The notes: generated from the letters alone by a model not told the origin. Shown: positions 1-9,247, counted from the stretch's first letter. The stretch: DNA of 64,000 nucleotides from Amaricoccus sp964575795 (GCA_964575795.1 CAZNSP010000001.1:186001-250000), one strand, 5' to 3'. Made by a program: numbers and translations.

Positions 1-437
1 GCCTCAAGGGCTTCGGCGACAAGGCGATCTACGAGCTTTCGGGGGGCATGCAGCAGCGGGTGGCGCTGGCGCGCTGTCTCGCCAACGACCCCGACGTGAT
101 CCTGATGGACGAGCCGCTCGGCGCGCTCGACGCGCTGACGCGGGAGAAGATGCAGGGGCTGGTGCTGAAGCTCTGGCGCGAGACGGGCAAGACCATCGTG
201 CTGATCACCCATTCGGTCGAGGAGGCGCTGCTGCTCGGCCAGCGGCTGGTGGTGATGGCGCCGCGGCCGGGACGCATCCACCGCATCTACGACCTGCCCT
301 TCGCCGAGGCCGGTGCCGGGCGCGACCTGCGCGAGATCAAGAAGCGGCCCGACTTCGCCGCCCGCCGCACCGAGATCCTGGAGATGATCTGGGAGATGGA
401 GGAGGAGATCATGGGCCGGCTGGAGGTCGCCGGGTGA
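1..437 (+). CDS. tauB: TauB-type ABC transporter ATP-binding protein (5' truncated)
   Basis: C-terminal 144 residues of the nucleotide-binding subunit of a taurine/sulfonate/nitrate-class importer; the start lies outside the window. Reading from base 3, the visible part has the ABC signature LSGGMQQR (residues 12-19), Walker B VILMDEP (32-38), the D-loop region and the switch histidine in ITHSVEEA (68-75). The Walker A region is missing because of the window edge. It would couple ATP hydrolysis to the permease encoded next, whose GTG start overlaps this stop (GTGA). Substrate is inferred from the neighbouring tauC-like gene and xsc; nitrate or aliphatic sulfonate systems have near-identical ATPases. 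Confidence 0.88.
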   Translation, partial: LKGFGDKAIYELSGGMQQRVALARCLANDPDVILMDEPLGALDALTREKMQGLVLKLWRETGKTIVLITHSVEEALLLGQRLVVMAPRPGRIHRIYDLPFAEAGAGRDLREIKKRPDFAARRTEILEMIWEMEEEIMGRLEVAG

Positions 438-1360
438 CGATCCTCGCCATCTATGTCGCGATCCTCGCCGCTGCCTGGATGCTGGTGCATGCGGTGGACG
501 GGCGATGGACCCGGCCGAAGGGGATCGACCAGCGCAAGACCATCACCTTCGGCGACGCGACCGCGGTGCGGTCGAGCCGGGCGGCCTCGATCCTGTCGGT
601 GATCGCGATCTTCCTGATCTGGGGGGCGTTCACCGGCTCGGCCTGGGTGCCGGTGCATGCGCCGGTCGACTGGCAGATGCGGCCGATCTGGCTGCCGCCG
701 CCGGAGAACGTCTGGAACCGGCTGATCGAGATCGCGGGGGCGGGGTACCGCAACTCCACGCTGTGGCAGCATCTCGGCTGGTCGATCTACCGGGTGCTGG
801 CGGGGTTCTTCTTCGGGGCGCTGATCGGGATCCCGCTCGGCATGGCGATGGGGCTGAACGGGTTCCTGCGCGGCTGGTTCGACCCGATCGTCGAGTTCAT
901 GCGCCCGGTGCCGCCGCTCGCGCTGATCCCGCTGATCATCATCTGGTACGGGATCGGCGAGCAGGCGAAGATCATCCTCCTGTTCCTCGCCGCGCTCTGG
1001 GTGATGGCGATCGCGGCGCGGTCCGGCGTCTCGGGGGTGAACCTCGCCAAGGTGCACGCGGCCTATTCGCTGGGGGCTACGAAGGCGCAGGTGCTGCGCC
1101 ACGTGATCGTGCCGAACGCGCTGCCGGACCTCTTCACCGGGGCGCGGGTGGCGATGGGGGTGTGCTGGGGGACGGTGGTGGCGGCGGAACTGGTCGCGGC
1201 CGAGCGCGGCACCGGCATGATGATCATGGTCGCCTCGCGCTTCATGTCGACCGACATCGTGATCATGGGGATCATCCTGATCGGGATCATCGGCTACGTG
1301 ATCGACCTGATCATGCGCAAGGCCGAGGCGTGGCTGGTGCCGTGGAAGGGGCGGGGGTAG
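434..1360 (+). CDS. tauC: TauC-type ABC transporter permease
   Basis: Inner-membrane permease, 308 residues, of the BPD_transp_1 superfamily used by taurine/sulfonate importers. Starts at a GTG overlapping the upstream ATPase stop by 4 bases, so the two are translationally coupled. An N-terminal membrane segment (about 1-20) is followed by a polar stretch, a second anchor (about 50-65) and the permease core from about 115. The EAA-like cytoplasmic loop, AAYSLGATKAQVLRHVIVP (about 215-233), contacts the ATPase. The long N-terminal extension with an extra helix is typical of TauC-like permeases. Taurine is favoured because xsc lies about 1.2 kb downstream on the same strand; a broader sulfonate range is possible. 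Confidence 0.85.
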   Translation: MTILAIYVAILAAAWMLVHAVDGRWTRPKGIDQRKTITFGDATAVRSSRAASILSVIAIFLIWGAFTGSAWVPVHAPVDWQMRPIWLPPPENVWNRLIEIAGAGYRNSTLWQHLGWSIYRVLAGFFFGALIGIPLGMAMGLNGFLRGWFDPIVEFMRPVPPLALIPLIIIWYGIGEQAKIILLFLAALWVMAIAARSGVSGVNLAKVHAAYSLGATKAQVLRHVIVPNALPDLFTGARVAMGVCWGTVVAAELVAAERGTGMMIMVASRFMSTDIVIMGIILIGIIGYVIDLIMRKAEAWLVPWKGRG

Positions 1361-1364
1361 TGGG

Positions 1365-2384
1365 TCAGCCCCGCCCGAGGCTCATCATCGCGAGCGCGGT
1401 GCGGCCGGTGACGCCGTAGGGGTTGCCGAGGGATTCCCAGGTGTCCTGGTGGAAGTGGCCGAAGGCCATGACGAGCTCGACGGGCTTGCCGGCGGCCCCC
1501 AGCGCCTCGGCGAAGGCGCGGGCCTGGCGCTGGAACTCCGGGGTCTCGTTGGTGCCGAAGACGACGTGGACCGGCGCCACGATGCGGTCGAGGTGGCGCT
1601 GCGGGCTGAGGTCGTGCTCCATCGCGTCGGTGAAGGCGATGTAGCTGCGCCGCCAGGACAGACGCACGGGTTCGAGATCGTACATGCCGCTGATGCAGAG
1701 CCCGCCCTTGACCACGTCGGGCGGCAGGTCGAAGGCTCCCGCCCAGTCGGTGGTCAGCGCGACCGCGGCGAGGTGGCCGCCCGAGGAATGCCCGCCGATC
1801 CAGATCCGGTCCGGGTCGGCGCCGATGGTCGCGGCGTTCCGCGCCACCCAGGCGATGCCGCGGCGGACCTGGTCGGCGAGCACGCCGAGGTCGCCGCCGA
1901 CCCGGCGCACGTCGGCGAAGTCGAGTGCGACGAAATGCGCGCCGGCGTCGAGGAACATCTCGCCGGCGAAGGCGCTCATCGCCGCGTCGAGTTGGCGCCA
2001 GGTGCCGCCGTGGATGAAGACGAAGACGGCGGCGTCCGGGCGGTCGGTGCGGTAAAGGTCGAGGCCCTCGACCGGGTCCTCGCCATAGGCGATGCGCTCG
2101 GGATTGCCGCGGCGGAAGCGGAAGTCGCCGCTGAGCGCGTTGAGGCGGCCGTTCACCTGGGCGCCATGCGGCTGGTAGACCTCCTGCCGGTAGGCGGCGT
2201 CGAGCTCGACCTGATCGTAGTCGAGAAAGACGTGGGGCCCCCTCTCGCGGTCGGGCGGAAGGCCGATGCCGCAATTCAGGTCCTGGCCGAGCGCGGGTGC
2301 CGCGGCGAGGGCGGCGCCGGCGGCGAGGAGGCTGCGGCGGCTGAGCCTCGCGGATGGTCGGGCTGAAGGTTGTATGCGTGCCAT
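1365..2384 (-). CDS. Exported alpha/beta hydrolase (kynurenine formamidase-like fold)
   Basis: 339-residue serine hydrolase of the BD-FAE / kynurenine-formamidase-like group. The start at 2384 is chosen because it follows GGGGGA at good spacing and begins a twin-arginine-like leader (SRRSLLAAGAAL, about residues 15-26) ending in APALG; an upstream ATG at 2441 would bury this signal. The oxyanion motif HGGTW is at about 125-129, the nucleophile in GHSSG at about Ser200, and a likely catalytic histidine in FGHFHQDTW near the C-terminus. The export signal suggests a periplasmic esterase or amidase. It lies convergent to tauC and interrupts the same-strand tauBC/xsc run, so it is probably not in that operon. 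Substrate unknown. Confidence 0.75.
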   Translation of the reverse strand: MARIQPSARPSARLSRRSLLAAGAALAAAPALGQDLNCGIGLPPDRERGPHVFLDYDQVELDAAYRQEVYQPHGAQVNGRLNALSGDFRFRRGNPERIAYGEDPVEGLDLYRTDRPDAAVFVFIHGGTWRQLDAAMSAFAGEMFLDAGAHFVALDFADVRRVGGDLGVLADQVRRGIAWVARNAATIGADPDRIWIGGHSSGGHLAAVALTTDWAGAFDLPPDVVKGGLCISGMYDLEPVRLSWRRSYIAFTDAMEHDLSPQRHLDRIVAPVHVVFGTNETPEFQRQARAFAEALGAAGKPVELVMAFGHFHQDTWESLGNPYGVTGRTALAMMSLGRG

Positions 2385-2552
2385 GAGTGATCCCCCGGAC
2401 GACGCTGCGAGAGCATAGCATGGGGGAGGGGCGGCTGTCACCGGCGGGGTGCGGCGCCCGGGCGCGGCGGTCCGGGCTTAACCTCGGCGCAAGGGCGGCC
2501 TAAGGTGGTACCGTCCGGCCACGAGAGCCGGCGGCGACGGGGAGACGGGACC

Positions 2553-4331
2553 ATGCGGATGACGACCGAGGAAGCCTTCGTGAAGGTCCTGCAGCGGCAC
2601 GGGATCGAGCATGTCTTCGGCATCATCGGCTCGGCCTTCATGCCGATCTCGGACCTCTTCCCGAAGGCGGGCATCACCTTCTGGGACGTGGCGCACGAAT
2701 GCAACGGCGGCTACATGGCCGACGGCTACGGGCGGGCGACGGGGCGGATGGCGATGGTCATCGCCCAGAACGGGCCGGGGATCACAAATCTCGTCACCGC
2801 GGTGAAGACCGCCTACTGGAACCACACGCCGATGCTGCTGGTCACGCCGCAGGCGGCGAACCGCACCATCGGGCAGGGCGGGTTCCAGGAGGTGGAGCAG
2901 ATGGCGCTCTTCCGCGACATGGTCGGCTATCAGGAGGAGGTGCGCGACCCCGCGCGCATCGCCGAGGTGCTCGACCGGGTGATCGGCAAGGCGCGGCGGC
3001 TGTCCGCACCGGCGCAGATCAACGTGCCGCGGGACTACTGGACGCAGGTGATCGACGTGGACCTGCCGGAACCCGTGGCCTTCGAGAGGACGGCGGGGGG
3101 CGCTGGTGCGGTGGCCGAGGCGGCGCGGCTCCTGACGGCGGCGCGGTTCCCGGTGATCCTGAACGGTGCGGGCGTGGTGCTCGGCGGCGCGATCGACGCC
3201 GCGCGCCGGCTCGCCGAGCGGCTGGATGCGCCGGTCGCCTGCAACTACCAGCACAACGACGCCTTTCCGGGCTCCCACCCGCTGTCCGTCGGGCCGCTCG
3301 GCTACAACGGCTCGAAGGCGGCGATGCAGCTGATCGCGCAGGCCGACGTGGTGCTGGCGCTGGGGACGCGGCTCAACCCGTTCTCGACCCTGCCGGGCTA
3401 CGGGCTCGACTACTGGCCGAAGGCGGCGAAGCTGATCCAGGTCGACCTCAACCCCGACCGGATCGGGCTGACCAAGCGGGTCACGGTGGGGATCGCGGGC
3501 GACGCGCGGCAGGTCGCGGAGGCGATCCTCGCCGGGCTCGGGCCCGAGGCGGGCGACGAGGGCCGGGCCGAGCGGCGGGCACTGATCGCGCAGACGAAAT
3601 CCGCCTGGGCGCAGGAACTGACCTCGATGGACCACGAGGCGGACGATCCCGGCACCGACTGGAACGCGCGCGCGCGCGCCGCGCATCCCGAACGCATGTC
3701 CGCGCGCATGGCCTGGCGGGCGATCACCGCGGTCCTGCCGAAGGAGGCGATCATCTCGTCGGACATCGGCAACAACTGCGCGATCGGCAACGCCTATCCG
3801 AGCTTCGAGGCGGGGCGGAAGTACCTGGCGCCGGGGCTGTTCGGGCCCTGCGGCTATGGCCTGCCGGCGATCGTGGGGGCGAAGATCGGCTGCCCCGACG
3901 TGCCGGTGGTGGGCTTCGCGGGCGACGGGGCCTTCGGCATCGCGGTGAACGAGCTGACCGCGATCGGCCGCCCGGAATGGCCGGCGGTCACCATGGTCGT
4001 GTTCCGCAACTACCAGTGGGGCGCGGAGAAGCGGAACACCACGCTCTGGTATGCCGACAATTTCGTGGGCACCGAGCTCGACCCGCAGGTGTCCTATGCC
4101 GCGATCGCCGGGGCCTGCGGGCTGAAGGGCGTGGTGGCAGGCTCCATGGATGAGCTGAAGGCGGTGCTGAACGAGGCGATCCGGGCGCAGATGCGCGACG
4201 GCGTGACCACGCTGGTCGAGGTGATCCTGAACCAGGAACTCGGTGAGCCGTTCCGGCGCGACGCGATGAAGAAGCCGGTGACGGTGGCGGGGATCGACCC
4301 CGCGGACATGCGGCCGCAGCCCGTGGCCTGA
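2553..4331 (+). CDS. xsc: Sulfoacetaldehyde acetyltransferase (Xsc)
   Basis: 592-residue thiamine-diphosphate enzyme that converts sulfoacetaldehyde plus phosphate into sulfite and acetyl phosphate, the key desulfonation step of taurine catabolism. The N-terminus MRMTTEEAFVKVLQRHGIEH is characteristic of Xsc, and Glu49 in AHECNGG is the ThDP-activating glutamate. The diphosphate-binding GDG lies at about residue 455, with NYQWGAEKRN about 30 residues later. The start at 2553 is preceded by GGGGAGA; an upstream in-frame start only adds an arginine-rich tail. No phosphotransacetylase gene follows, although pta often adjoins xsc. The tauBC-like genes upstream fit the pathway. Acetolactate synthase is the main alternative but fits the motifs less well. 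Confidence 0.93.
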   Translation: MRMTTEEAFVKVLQRHGIEHVFGIIGSAFMPISDLFPKAGITFWDVAHECNGGYMADGYGRATGRMAMVIAQNGPGITNLVTAVKTAYWNHTPMLLVTPQAANRTIGQGGFQEVEQMALFRDMVGYQEEVRDPARIAEVLDRVIGKARRLSAPAQINVPRDYWTQVIDVDLPEPVAFERTAGGAGAVAEAARLLTAARFPVILNGAGVVLGGAIDAARRLAERLDAPVACNYQHNDAFPGSHPLSVGPLGYNGSKAAMQLIAQADVVLALGTRLNPFSTLPGYGLDYWPKAAKLIQVDLNPDRIGLTKRVTVGIAGDARQVAEAILAGLGPEAGDEGRAERRALIAQTKSAWAQELTSMDHEADDPGTDWNARARAAHPERMSARMAWRAITAVLPKEAIISSDIGNNCAIGNAYPSFEAGRKYLAPGLFGPCGYGLPAIVGAKIGCPDVPVVGFAGDGAFGIAVNELTAIGRPEWPAVTMVVFRNYQWGAEKRNTTLWYADNFVGTELDPQVSYAAIAGACGLKGVVAGSMDELKAVLNEAIRAQMRDGVTTLVEVILNQELGEPFRRDAMKKPVTVAGIDPADMRPQPVA

Positions 4332-4430
4332 GCGCAGCGGGACGGTCCGCGGACCGGGCCGCAACGGGTTTCGCCGCCGGCGGCACCGGCGGGTGCCGTT
4401 CATGGCGCAACAAAATTACAAAAACGGCGA

Positions 4431-4452
4431 CTGTAAATTACAGAAGTTACAG
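4431..4452. promoter_or_regulatory. Palindromic candidate operator upstream of tctC
   Basis: A perfect 13-base inverted repeat, CTGTAAATTACAG (4431-4443), is followed three bases later by another half-site TTACAG (4447-4452); a further TTACA lies at about 4416. This is an AT-rich patch within an otherwise very GC-rich 230-base gap between xsc and tctC. The arrangement resembles binding sites of dimeric regulators such as GntR/FadR-type proteins, but no regulator gene is adjacent. Function is inferred only. Confidence 0.45.
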
Positions 4453-4561
4453 CCTGACACGATTCCTCCGTGCCTTTTGTCGCAGGCCCGTTATCTCGTC
4501 CTCCCACAAAGAAACCGATCCCGCCCTCCACGCGGCGATTTCGAACTAGGGAGACAAGACC

Positions 4562-5539
4562 ATGGTCACGGAGTTCAAGCGGCGCACCATCCTCGGACTT
4601 GCCTCGGCGCTGGCGTTGTCCTGCGCCGTCCCGGCCGCGGCGAACGACTGGAAGCCGAACCGACCGGTCGAAATGGTCATCATGGCCGGCCAGGGCGGCG
4701 GCGCAGACCGGCTTGCCCGTCTGTTCCAGACCATCATCCAGAAGGAACAGCTCGCGCAGATGCCGTTCCTGCCGACGAACAAGGGGGGCGGCTCGGGCGC
4801 CGAGGCCCTGCGTTACCTGCTGGACAACTCCGGCAACGACTTCATCATCATGGCGACGCTGAACAGCTACTTCACCACGCCGTTGCAGACCAACATCGGC
4901 GTGGACATCGCCGAGTTCACCCCCCTCGCGCGGATGGCGGTCGACACCTTCGCGCTCTGGGTCAATGCCGACAGCGGCATCGAGACGCTCGAGGACTACA
5001 TCGCCGCCGTGCGCGAGGCCGGGGGCTCCTTCAAGATGGGCGGCACCGGCACCGGGCAGGAGGACAGCCTCGTGACGGCCATGCTCGAGAACGCCTTCGA
5101 CATCCAGCACACCTACGTTCCCATGGACGGCGGCGGCGACGTCGCGACCGCGCTCGTCGGCGGCCACGTGAACGCGACCGTGAACAACCCCTCCGAGGCC
5201 ATGAGCTTCTGGAAGGCCGGGCGCGTGCGCCCCATCGCGGTCCTGACGGCCGAGCGGCTGCCGATCATGCCCGACGTCCCGACCATGGGCGAACTCGGCC
5301 ATGACCTGACCTACCTGATGCAGCGCAGCTTCGTCGCGCCGCCGGGCATGTCGGCCGAGGCGCAGGCCTACTACATCGACCTCCTGCAGCGGCTGCACGA
5401 ATCCGAGGAATGGCAGACCTATGCCACGGACCAGGCGCTCATCACCGACTTCATCACCGGCGACGAGCTCCAGGCCTACCTCCTCGAGGAGCGCACGAAG
5501 CACGCCGAACTGCTCGAGAGCATGGCCGATCCTTCCTGA
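4562..5539 (+). CDS. tctC: Tripartite tricarboxylate transporter substrate-binding protein
   Basis: 325-residue periplasmic receptor of the TctC/Bug family. The first residues KRRTILGLASALALS then PAAAN form a signal peptide with a twin-arginine-like start. The mature part opens with NDWKPNRPVEMVIMAGQGGGADRLAR-type sequence, the usual Bug-family opening in which the P-loop-like GGG region contacts the ligand carboxylate. RBS AGGGAGA lies 8 bases before the ATG. First gene of a tctC-tctB-tctA set in the order expected for the family. Bug proteins bind citrate, dicarboxylates, aromatic acids and other carboxylates; the ligand cannot be read from the sequence. Confidence 0.9.
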   Translation: MVTEFKRRTILGLASALALSCAVPAAANDWKPNRPVEMVIMAGQGGGADRLARLFQTIIQKEQLAQMPFLPTNKGGGSGAEALRYLLDNSGNDFIIMATLNSYFTTPLQTNIGVDIAEFTPLARMAVDTFALWVNADSGIETLEDYIAAVREAGGSFKMGGTGTGQEDSLVTAMLENAFDIQHTYVPMDGGGDVATALVGGHVNATVNNPSEAMSFWKAGRVRPIAVLTAERLPIMPDVPTMGELGHDLTYLMQRSFVAPPGMSAEAQAYYIDLLQRLHESEEWQTYATDQALITDFITGDELQAYLLEERTKHAELLESMADPS

Positions 5540-5614
5540 TCGCAGGCAGCGACGGCTGCGCCACGTCCCCGTGGCGCGGCCGGCACGACCCCTGACACGA
5601 ACCGGGAGCGACCG

Positions 5615-6118
5615 ATGCTGAGAGCCTTCCTGAAAGCGGAGACCCTGATAGCTGCCGGCGTGATGGCCACCGCGCTCTACTTCATGAGCCACGCGATCAT
5701 GCTCCCCATCGGCTGGGACGGGCGCAGCGGCCCCGGCGGCGGTGCCTTCCCGTTCTGGCTCTCGGCGATCATGTTCGTCGCGGCCGGCGGCATCCTCCTG
5801 AGGTCCTTGCGGGAAGGCACGAAGGGCCGGACACGGCGCTTCTTCGACCCCGACATGATGGGTTCGGTGGTCGGGGTGACCATCGCCTTCGTGGTGACGA
5901 TCGCGGCCCTGCCGATCCTGGGGGCCTACGTGGCCATCCCGCTCTTCATGGTCTGGTACCTCCGCTTCTTCGGCCAGAACAGCTGGACCCTGACGCTGAT
6001 CCTGTCGCTCGCGACCCCGGTCGTCATCTTCTTCTTCTTCGAGGTCTCCCTGAAGATCCTCATGCCGAAGGGCGTAACCGAGCCACTTTTCTTCCCGCTC
6101 TACGCGATGTTCTTCTGA
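5615..6118 (+). CDS. tctB: Tripartite tricarboxylate transporter small membrane subunit
   Basis: 167-residue TctB-family protein with about four membrane segments (roughly 12-30, 43-62, 85-110 and 130-155) and a short charged cytoplasmic linker (EGTKGRTRR) between helices two and three. It is the small membrane partner of TctA. Preceded by GGGAG; the 75-base gap to tctC and the 9-base gap to tctA indicate one transcript. Low conservation is normal for the family, so the assignment rests mainly on size, topology and position between tctC and tctA. Confidence 0.85.
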   Translation: MLRAFLKAETLIAAGVMATALYFMSHAIMLPIGWDGRSGPGGGAFPFWLSAIMFVAAGGILLRSLREGTKGRTRRFFDPDMMGSVVGVTIAFVVTIAALPILGAYVAIPLFMVWYLRFFGQNSWTLTLILSLATPVVIFFFFEVSLKILMPKGVTEPLFFPLYAMFF

Positions 6119-6127
6119 GGGCGCATC

Positions 6128-7645
6128 ATGGAAGTCTTATCCCTCCTCGCGGACGGCTTCGCGACGTCGCTCCTGCCGGTGAACATCGCGATCGTCTTCA
6201 TCGGGGTCACGGCCGGACTGTTCATCGGGGCGATGCCGGGGCTCGGCTCGGTCAACGGTGTGGCCATCGTCCTGCCGCTGACGTTCATCGTGCCGCCGAC
6301 CTCGGCGATGATCCTGCTCGCCGCGATCTACTACGGCGCGATGTACGGCGGGGCGATCAGCTCGATCCTGCTCGGCATTCCCGGCGCATCGACTTCCGTT
6401 GCGACGACCTTCGACGGGCGGCCGATGGCCCAGCAGGGCAAGGCCGGCCTCGCGCTCATCGCGGCGGCGGTCGCCTCGTTCGTCGGCGGCACGATCTCGG
6501 TCATCCTGTTCACGCTCTTCGCCGTCCCGCTCGCCGAGATCGCGCTAAAATTCGGCCCGGCCGAGAACTTCGCACTGGTGCTGCTCGCCTTCACCACCTT
6601 CGTGGGCCTCGGCGGCGACGACATCCTGAAGACCATCGTGATGATCTGCCTCGGGCTCGTGCTCGCCACGGTCGGCCTCGACCTGATCTCCGGCCAGCCG
6701 CGGCTGATCTTCGGCGACCTGCCGGGGTTCTATGCCGGCATCAGCTTCCTCGTGCTGGCGATCGGCGTCTACGGCGTGGGCGAGATCCTCTGGACGATCG
6801 AGCAGTCCAAGACCGCTCCGACCGTGACGACCGCGAAGGTCAACTGGGCCGAGCTGCGGGCCTCCTTCGGCATCCTGAACCGAGCCTGGAAGACGATGAG
6901 CTTCGGCTCCTTCCTCGGCTTCTTCGTCGGCATGCTTCCGGCCGCCGGGGCGACCCCCGCCTCGCTCATGGCCTACGGCATGGCGAAGGCCGGCTCGCGC
7001 CAGCCCGAGACTTTCGGCAAGGGCAATGTCGAGGGCGTGATCGCGCCCGAGACCGCGAACAACGCAGCCTCCACCGGCGCGATGCTGCCCATGCTGACCC
7101 TTGGCATCCCCGGATCCCCGACCACCGCGCTCCTGCTCGGCGGCATGGTCATGTGGGGCCTGATGCCCGGACCGATGCTGTTCATCGAGCAGCCGGACTT
7201 CGTCTGGGGGCTGATCTCGTCGATGTACACGGCGAATGTCGCGGCGGTGATCGTCAACCTCGCGCTCATTCCGCTCTTCGTCTATGCGCTGCGCATGCCG
7301 TTCACGGTGCTCTGTGCGCTCGTGCTGGTGCTCTGCATCGTCGGCGGCTACGCGCCGGGGCAGCGGATGCACGACGTCTGGCTGATTGCCGGCTTCGGGA
7401 TGCTCGGTTACATCCTGCGCAAGGCGGACTATCCGCTTGCGCCGCTCGTGCTGGCGCTTGTACTCGGGCCGCTGATGGAGAGGAGTTTCCGGCAGGCCCT
7501 GATCGCCGAGCAGGGCAACGTGTTCGTGTTCATCGAAAGGCCGCTTTCGGCGACCTTCATGATCCTGGCCGCGCTTCTGTTCCTGCTGCCGGTGATCAAG
7601 CGATTGCGTGCCCGGCGGCGCGAACGGGTGTCACCCGCGGAATAG
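6128..7645 (+). CDS. tctA: Tripartite tricarboxylate transporter large membrane subunit
   Basis: 505-residue integral membrane protein with about 11-12 helices, the transport channel of the TTT system. Conserved TctA blocks are visible: GAMPGLGSVNGVAIVLPLTF (about 35-54), YYGAMYGGAISSILLGIPG (about 73-91), an FDGRPMAQQGKAG stretch (about 98-110), and a repeated half with SNAA-like NNAASTGAMLPMLTLGIPG (about 312-330), giving the two-repeat architecture of the family. Starts 9 bases after tctB. A CoA ligase and an NAD(P)-type reductase follow on the same strand, suggesting that the imported acid is activated to a CoA thioester. Confidence 0.92.
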   Translation: MEVLSLLADGFATSLLPVNIAIVFIGVTAGLFIGAMPGLGSVNGVAIVLPLTFIVPPTSAMILLAAIYYGAMYGGAISSILLGIPGASTSVATTFDGRPMAQQGKAGLALIAAAVASFVGGTISVILFTLFAVPLAEIALKFGPAENFALVLLAFTTFVGLGGDDILKTIVMICLGLVLATVGLDLISGQPRLIFGDLPGFYAGISFLVLAIGVYGVGEILWTIEQSKTAPTVTTAKVNWAELRASFGILNRAWKTMSFGSFLGFFVGMLPAAGATPASLMAYGMAKAGSRQPETFGKGNVEGVIAPETANNAASTGAMLPMLTLGIPGSPTTALLLGGMVMWGLMPGPMLFIEQPDFVWGLISSMYTANVAAVIVNLALIPLFVYALRMPFTVLCALVLVLCIVGGYAPGQRMHDVWLIAGFGMLGYILRKADYPLAPLVLALVLGPLMERSFRQALIAEQGNVFVFIERPLSATFMILAALLFLLPVIKRLRARRRERVSPAE

Positions 7646-7701
7646 GCGCGCGCCGCGCCGCCCAGAACCACCTCGGTCAGAATGAGAGAGACGACCAGAC
7701 C

Positions 7702-9243
7702 ATGCTCGAGACCCTGTCAGACTTGATCCTGAACGCCGATCCTGCTTCCCCGGCGCTGGGGGCGCCGGAGCAGCCCTGGTTGAACTATGGTGGGCTGGCG
7801 GATCAGGCGGCGCGGGTGCGCGCGGCCCTGCACGGCGCGGGGATCGGGCGGGGGGACCGGGTGGCGATCGTGCTGCCGAACGGGCCGGAGATGGCGTCCG
7901 CCTTCGTGACGGTCGCGCAATCGGCGGTGACGGCGCCGCTCAACCCCGCCTATCGCGAGGACGAGTTCGACTTCTACCTGAGCGACCTCGGGGCGAAGGC
8001 GATCGTGCTGGCGGAGGGCGCGGACGGCCCGGCGCTGAGTGCGGCGCGGCGGCACGGGCTGGTGGTGCTGCGGCTTTCGTTCGATCCGGCGGCGCCGGCG
8101 GGAACCTTCGCGCTGAGCGCCGAGGGCGGGACCGGGGGCGCGCCCGACACCGCGGCGCCGGGGTCGGACGACATCGCGCTGATCCTGCACACCTCGGGCA
8201 CCACGTCGCGGCCGAAGATCGTGCCGCTCCTGCAGCGGAACGTCGCGGCCTCCGCCCGGCACATCGGCGCGGCGCTGGCGCTGACGCCCGCCGACCGCTG
8301 CCTCAACGTGATGCCGCTCTTCCACATCCACGGGCTGGTGGCGGCGGTCTCGTCGAGCCTCGCCGCGGGGGCCTCGGTCTGGTGCGCGCCGGGCTTCGAC
8401 GCGCTGCGCTTCTTCGGCTGGCTCGAGGCGGCGGCACCCACGTGGTACACCGCGGTTCCGACCATGCACCAGGCGATCCTCGCCCGCGCGCCGCGCAACC
8501 GCGAGATCGTCGAGCGCGCGAAGCTGCGGCTGATCCGGTCGTCCTCGGCCTCGCTGCCGCCGCAGGTGATGGTGGCGCTGGGCGAGACCTTCGGCGCGCC
8601 GGTGATCGAGAGCTACGGCATGACCGAGGCGGCGCACCAGATGACGTCCAACCCCCTGCCGCCGCGGGCGCAGAAGCCGGGCTCGGTCGGGGTCGCGGCG
8701 GGGCCCGAGGTGCGCGTGGCCCACGAGGTCGAGGACAGGCTGCTGGCCATGGACGCCACCGGCGAGGTGGTGATCTCGGGGCCGAACGTGACCCCGGGCT
8801 ACGAGGCGAACCCGGAGGCGAACGCGAAGAGCTTCTTTCAGGCCGAGGGGAAACGCTGGTTCCGCACCGGCGACCAGGGGGCGTTCGACGCGGAGGGCTA
8901 CCTGAACCTGACCGGGCGGCTCAAGGAGATCATCAACCGCGGCGGCGAGAAGGTGAGCCCGCTGGAGGTGGACGCGGTGATCATGGACCATCCCGCCGTC
9001 GCGCAAGTCGTCACATTCGCCCTGCCGCATCCGAAGCTCGGCGAGGAGGTCGCCGCCGCGGTGGTGCTGCGCGAGGGCGAAAGCGCCACCGACCAGGAGA
9101 TCCGCGCCTTCGCGCAAGGCCGCCTCGCCGACTTCAAGGTGCCGCGCAAGGTGGTGATCCTGCCCGAGATCCCGAAGGGCGCGACCGGCAAGCTCCAGCG
9201 CATCGGGCTCGCCGAGAAGCTCGGCCTCGTCGCGGAAGGCTGA
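7702..9243 (+). CDS. Acyl-CoA synthetase, oxalate-CoA ligase (AAE3/Pcs60)-like
   Basis: 513-residue ANL-superfamily adenylating enzyme. The P-loop HTSGTTSRPKIVPL lies at about 165-178, MPLFHIHGL at about 205, YGMTEAAHQM at about 308, the hinge aspartate in RTGDQG at about 387, NRGGEKVSPLEVD at about 412 and the catalytic lysine region PKGATGKLQR at about 491. The TWYTAVPTMHQ and SSSASLPPQV blocks and overall motif set resemble plant and yeast oxalyl-CoA synthetases more than long-chain ligases. The ATG is preceded by GAGAGA. It lies 56 bases after tctA and 4 bases before the next gene, so it probably acts on the transported acid. Malonate or another short diacid is the main alternative. Confidence 0.75.
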   Translation: MLETLSDLILNADPASPALGAPEQPWLNYGGLADQAARVRAALHGAGIGRGDRVAIVLPNGPEMASAFVTVAQSAVTAPLNPAYREDEFDFYLSDLGAKAIVLAEGADGPALSAARRHGLVVLRLSFDPAAPAGTFALSAEGGTGGAPDTAAPGSDDIALILHTSGTTSRPKIVPLLQRNVAASARHIGAALALTPADRCLNVMPLFHIHGLVAAVSSSLAAGASVWCAPGFDALRFFGWLEAAAPTWYTAVPTMHQAILARAPRNREIVERAKLRLIRSSSASLPPQVMVALGETFGAPVIESYGMTEAAHQMTSNPLPPRAQKPGSVGVAAGPEVRVAHEVEDRLLAMDATGEVVISGPNVTPGYEANPEANAKSFFQAEGKRWFRTGDQGAFDAEGYLNLTGRLKEIINRGGEKVSPLEVDAVIMDHPAVAQVVTFALPHPKLGEEVAAAVVLREGESATDQEIRAFAQGRLADFKVPRKVVILPEIPKGATGKLQRIGLAEKLGLVAEG

Positions 9244-9247
9244 GGCC

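Noticed and set aside
4343..4356. Palindrome CGGTCCGCGGACCG after xsc as terminator
   Set aside because: Perfect palindrome but no loop or T-tract; expected by chance in this GC-rich sequence.
2478..4403. 641-codon minus-strand frame opposite xsc
   Set aside because: Arg/His/Pro-rich composition typical of antisense shadows; xsc on the plus strand is unambiguous.
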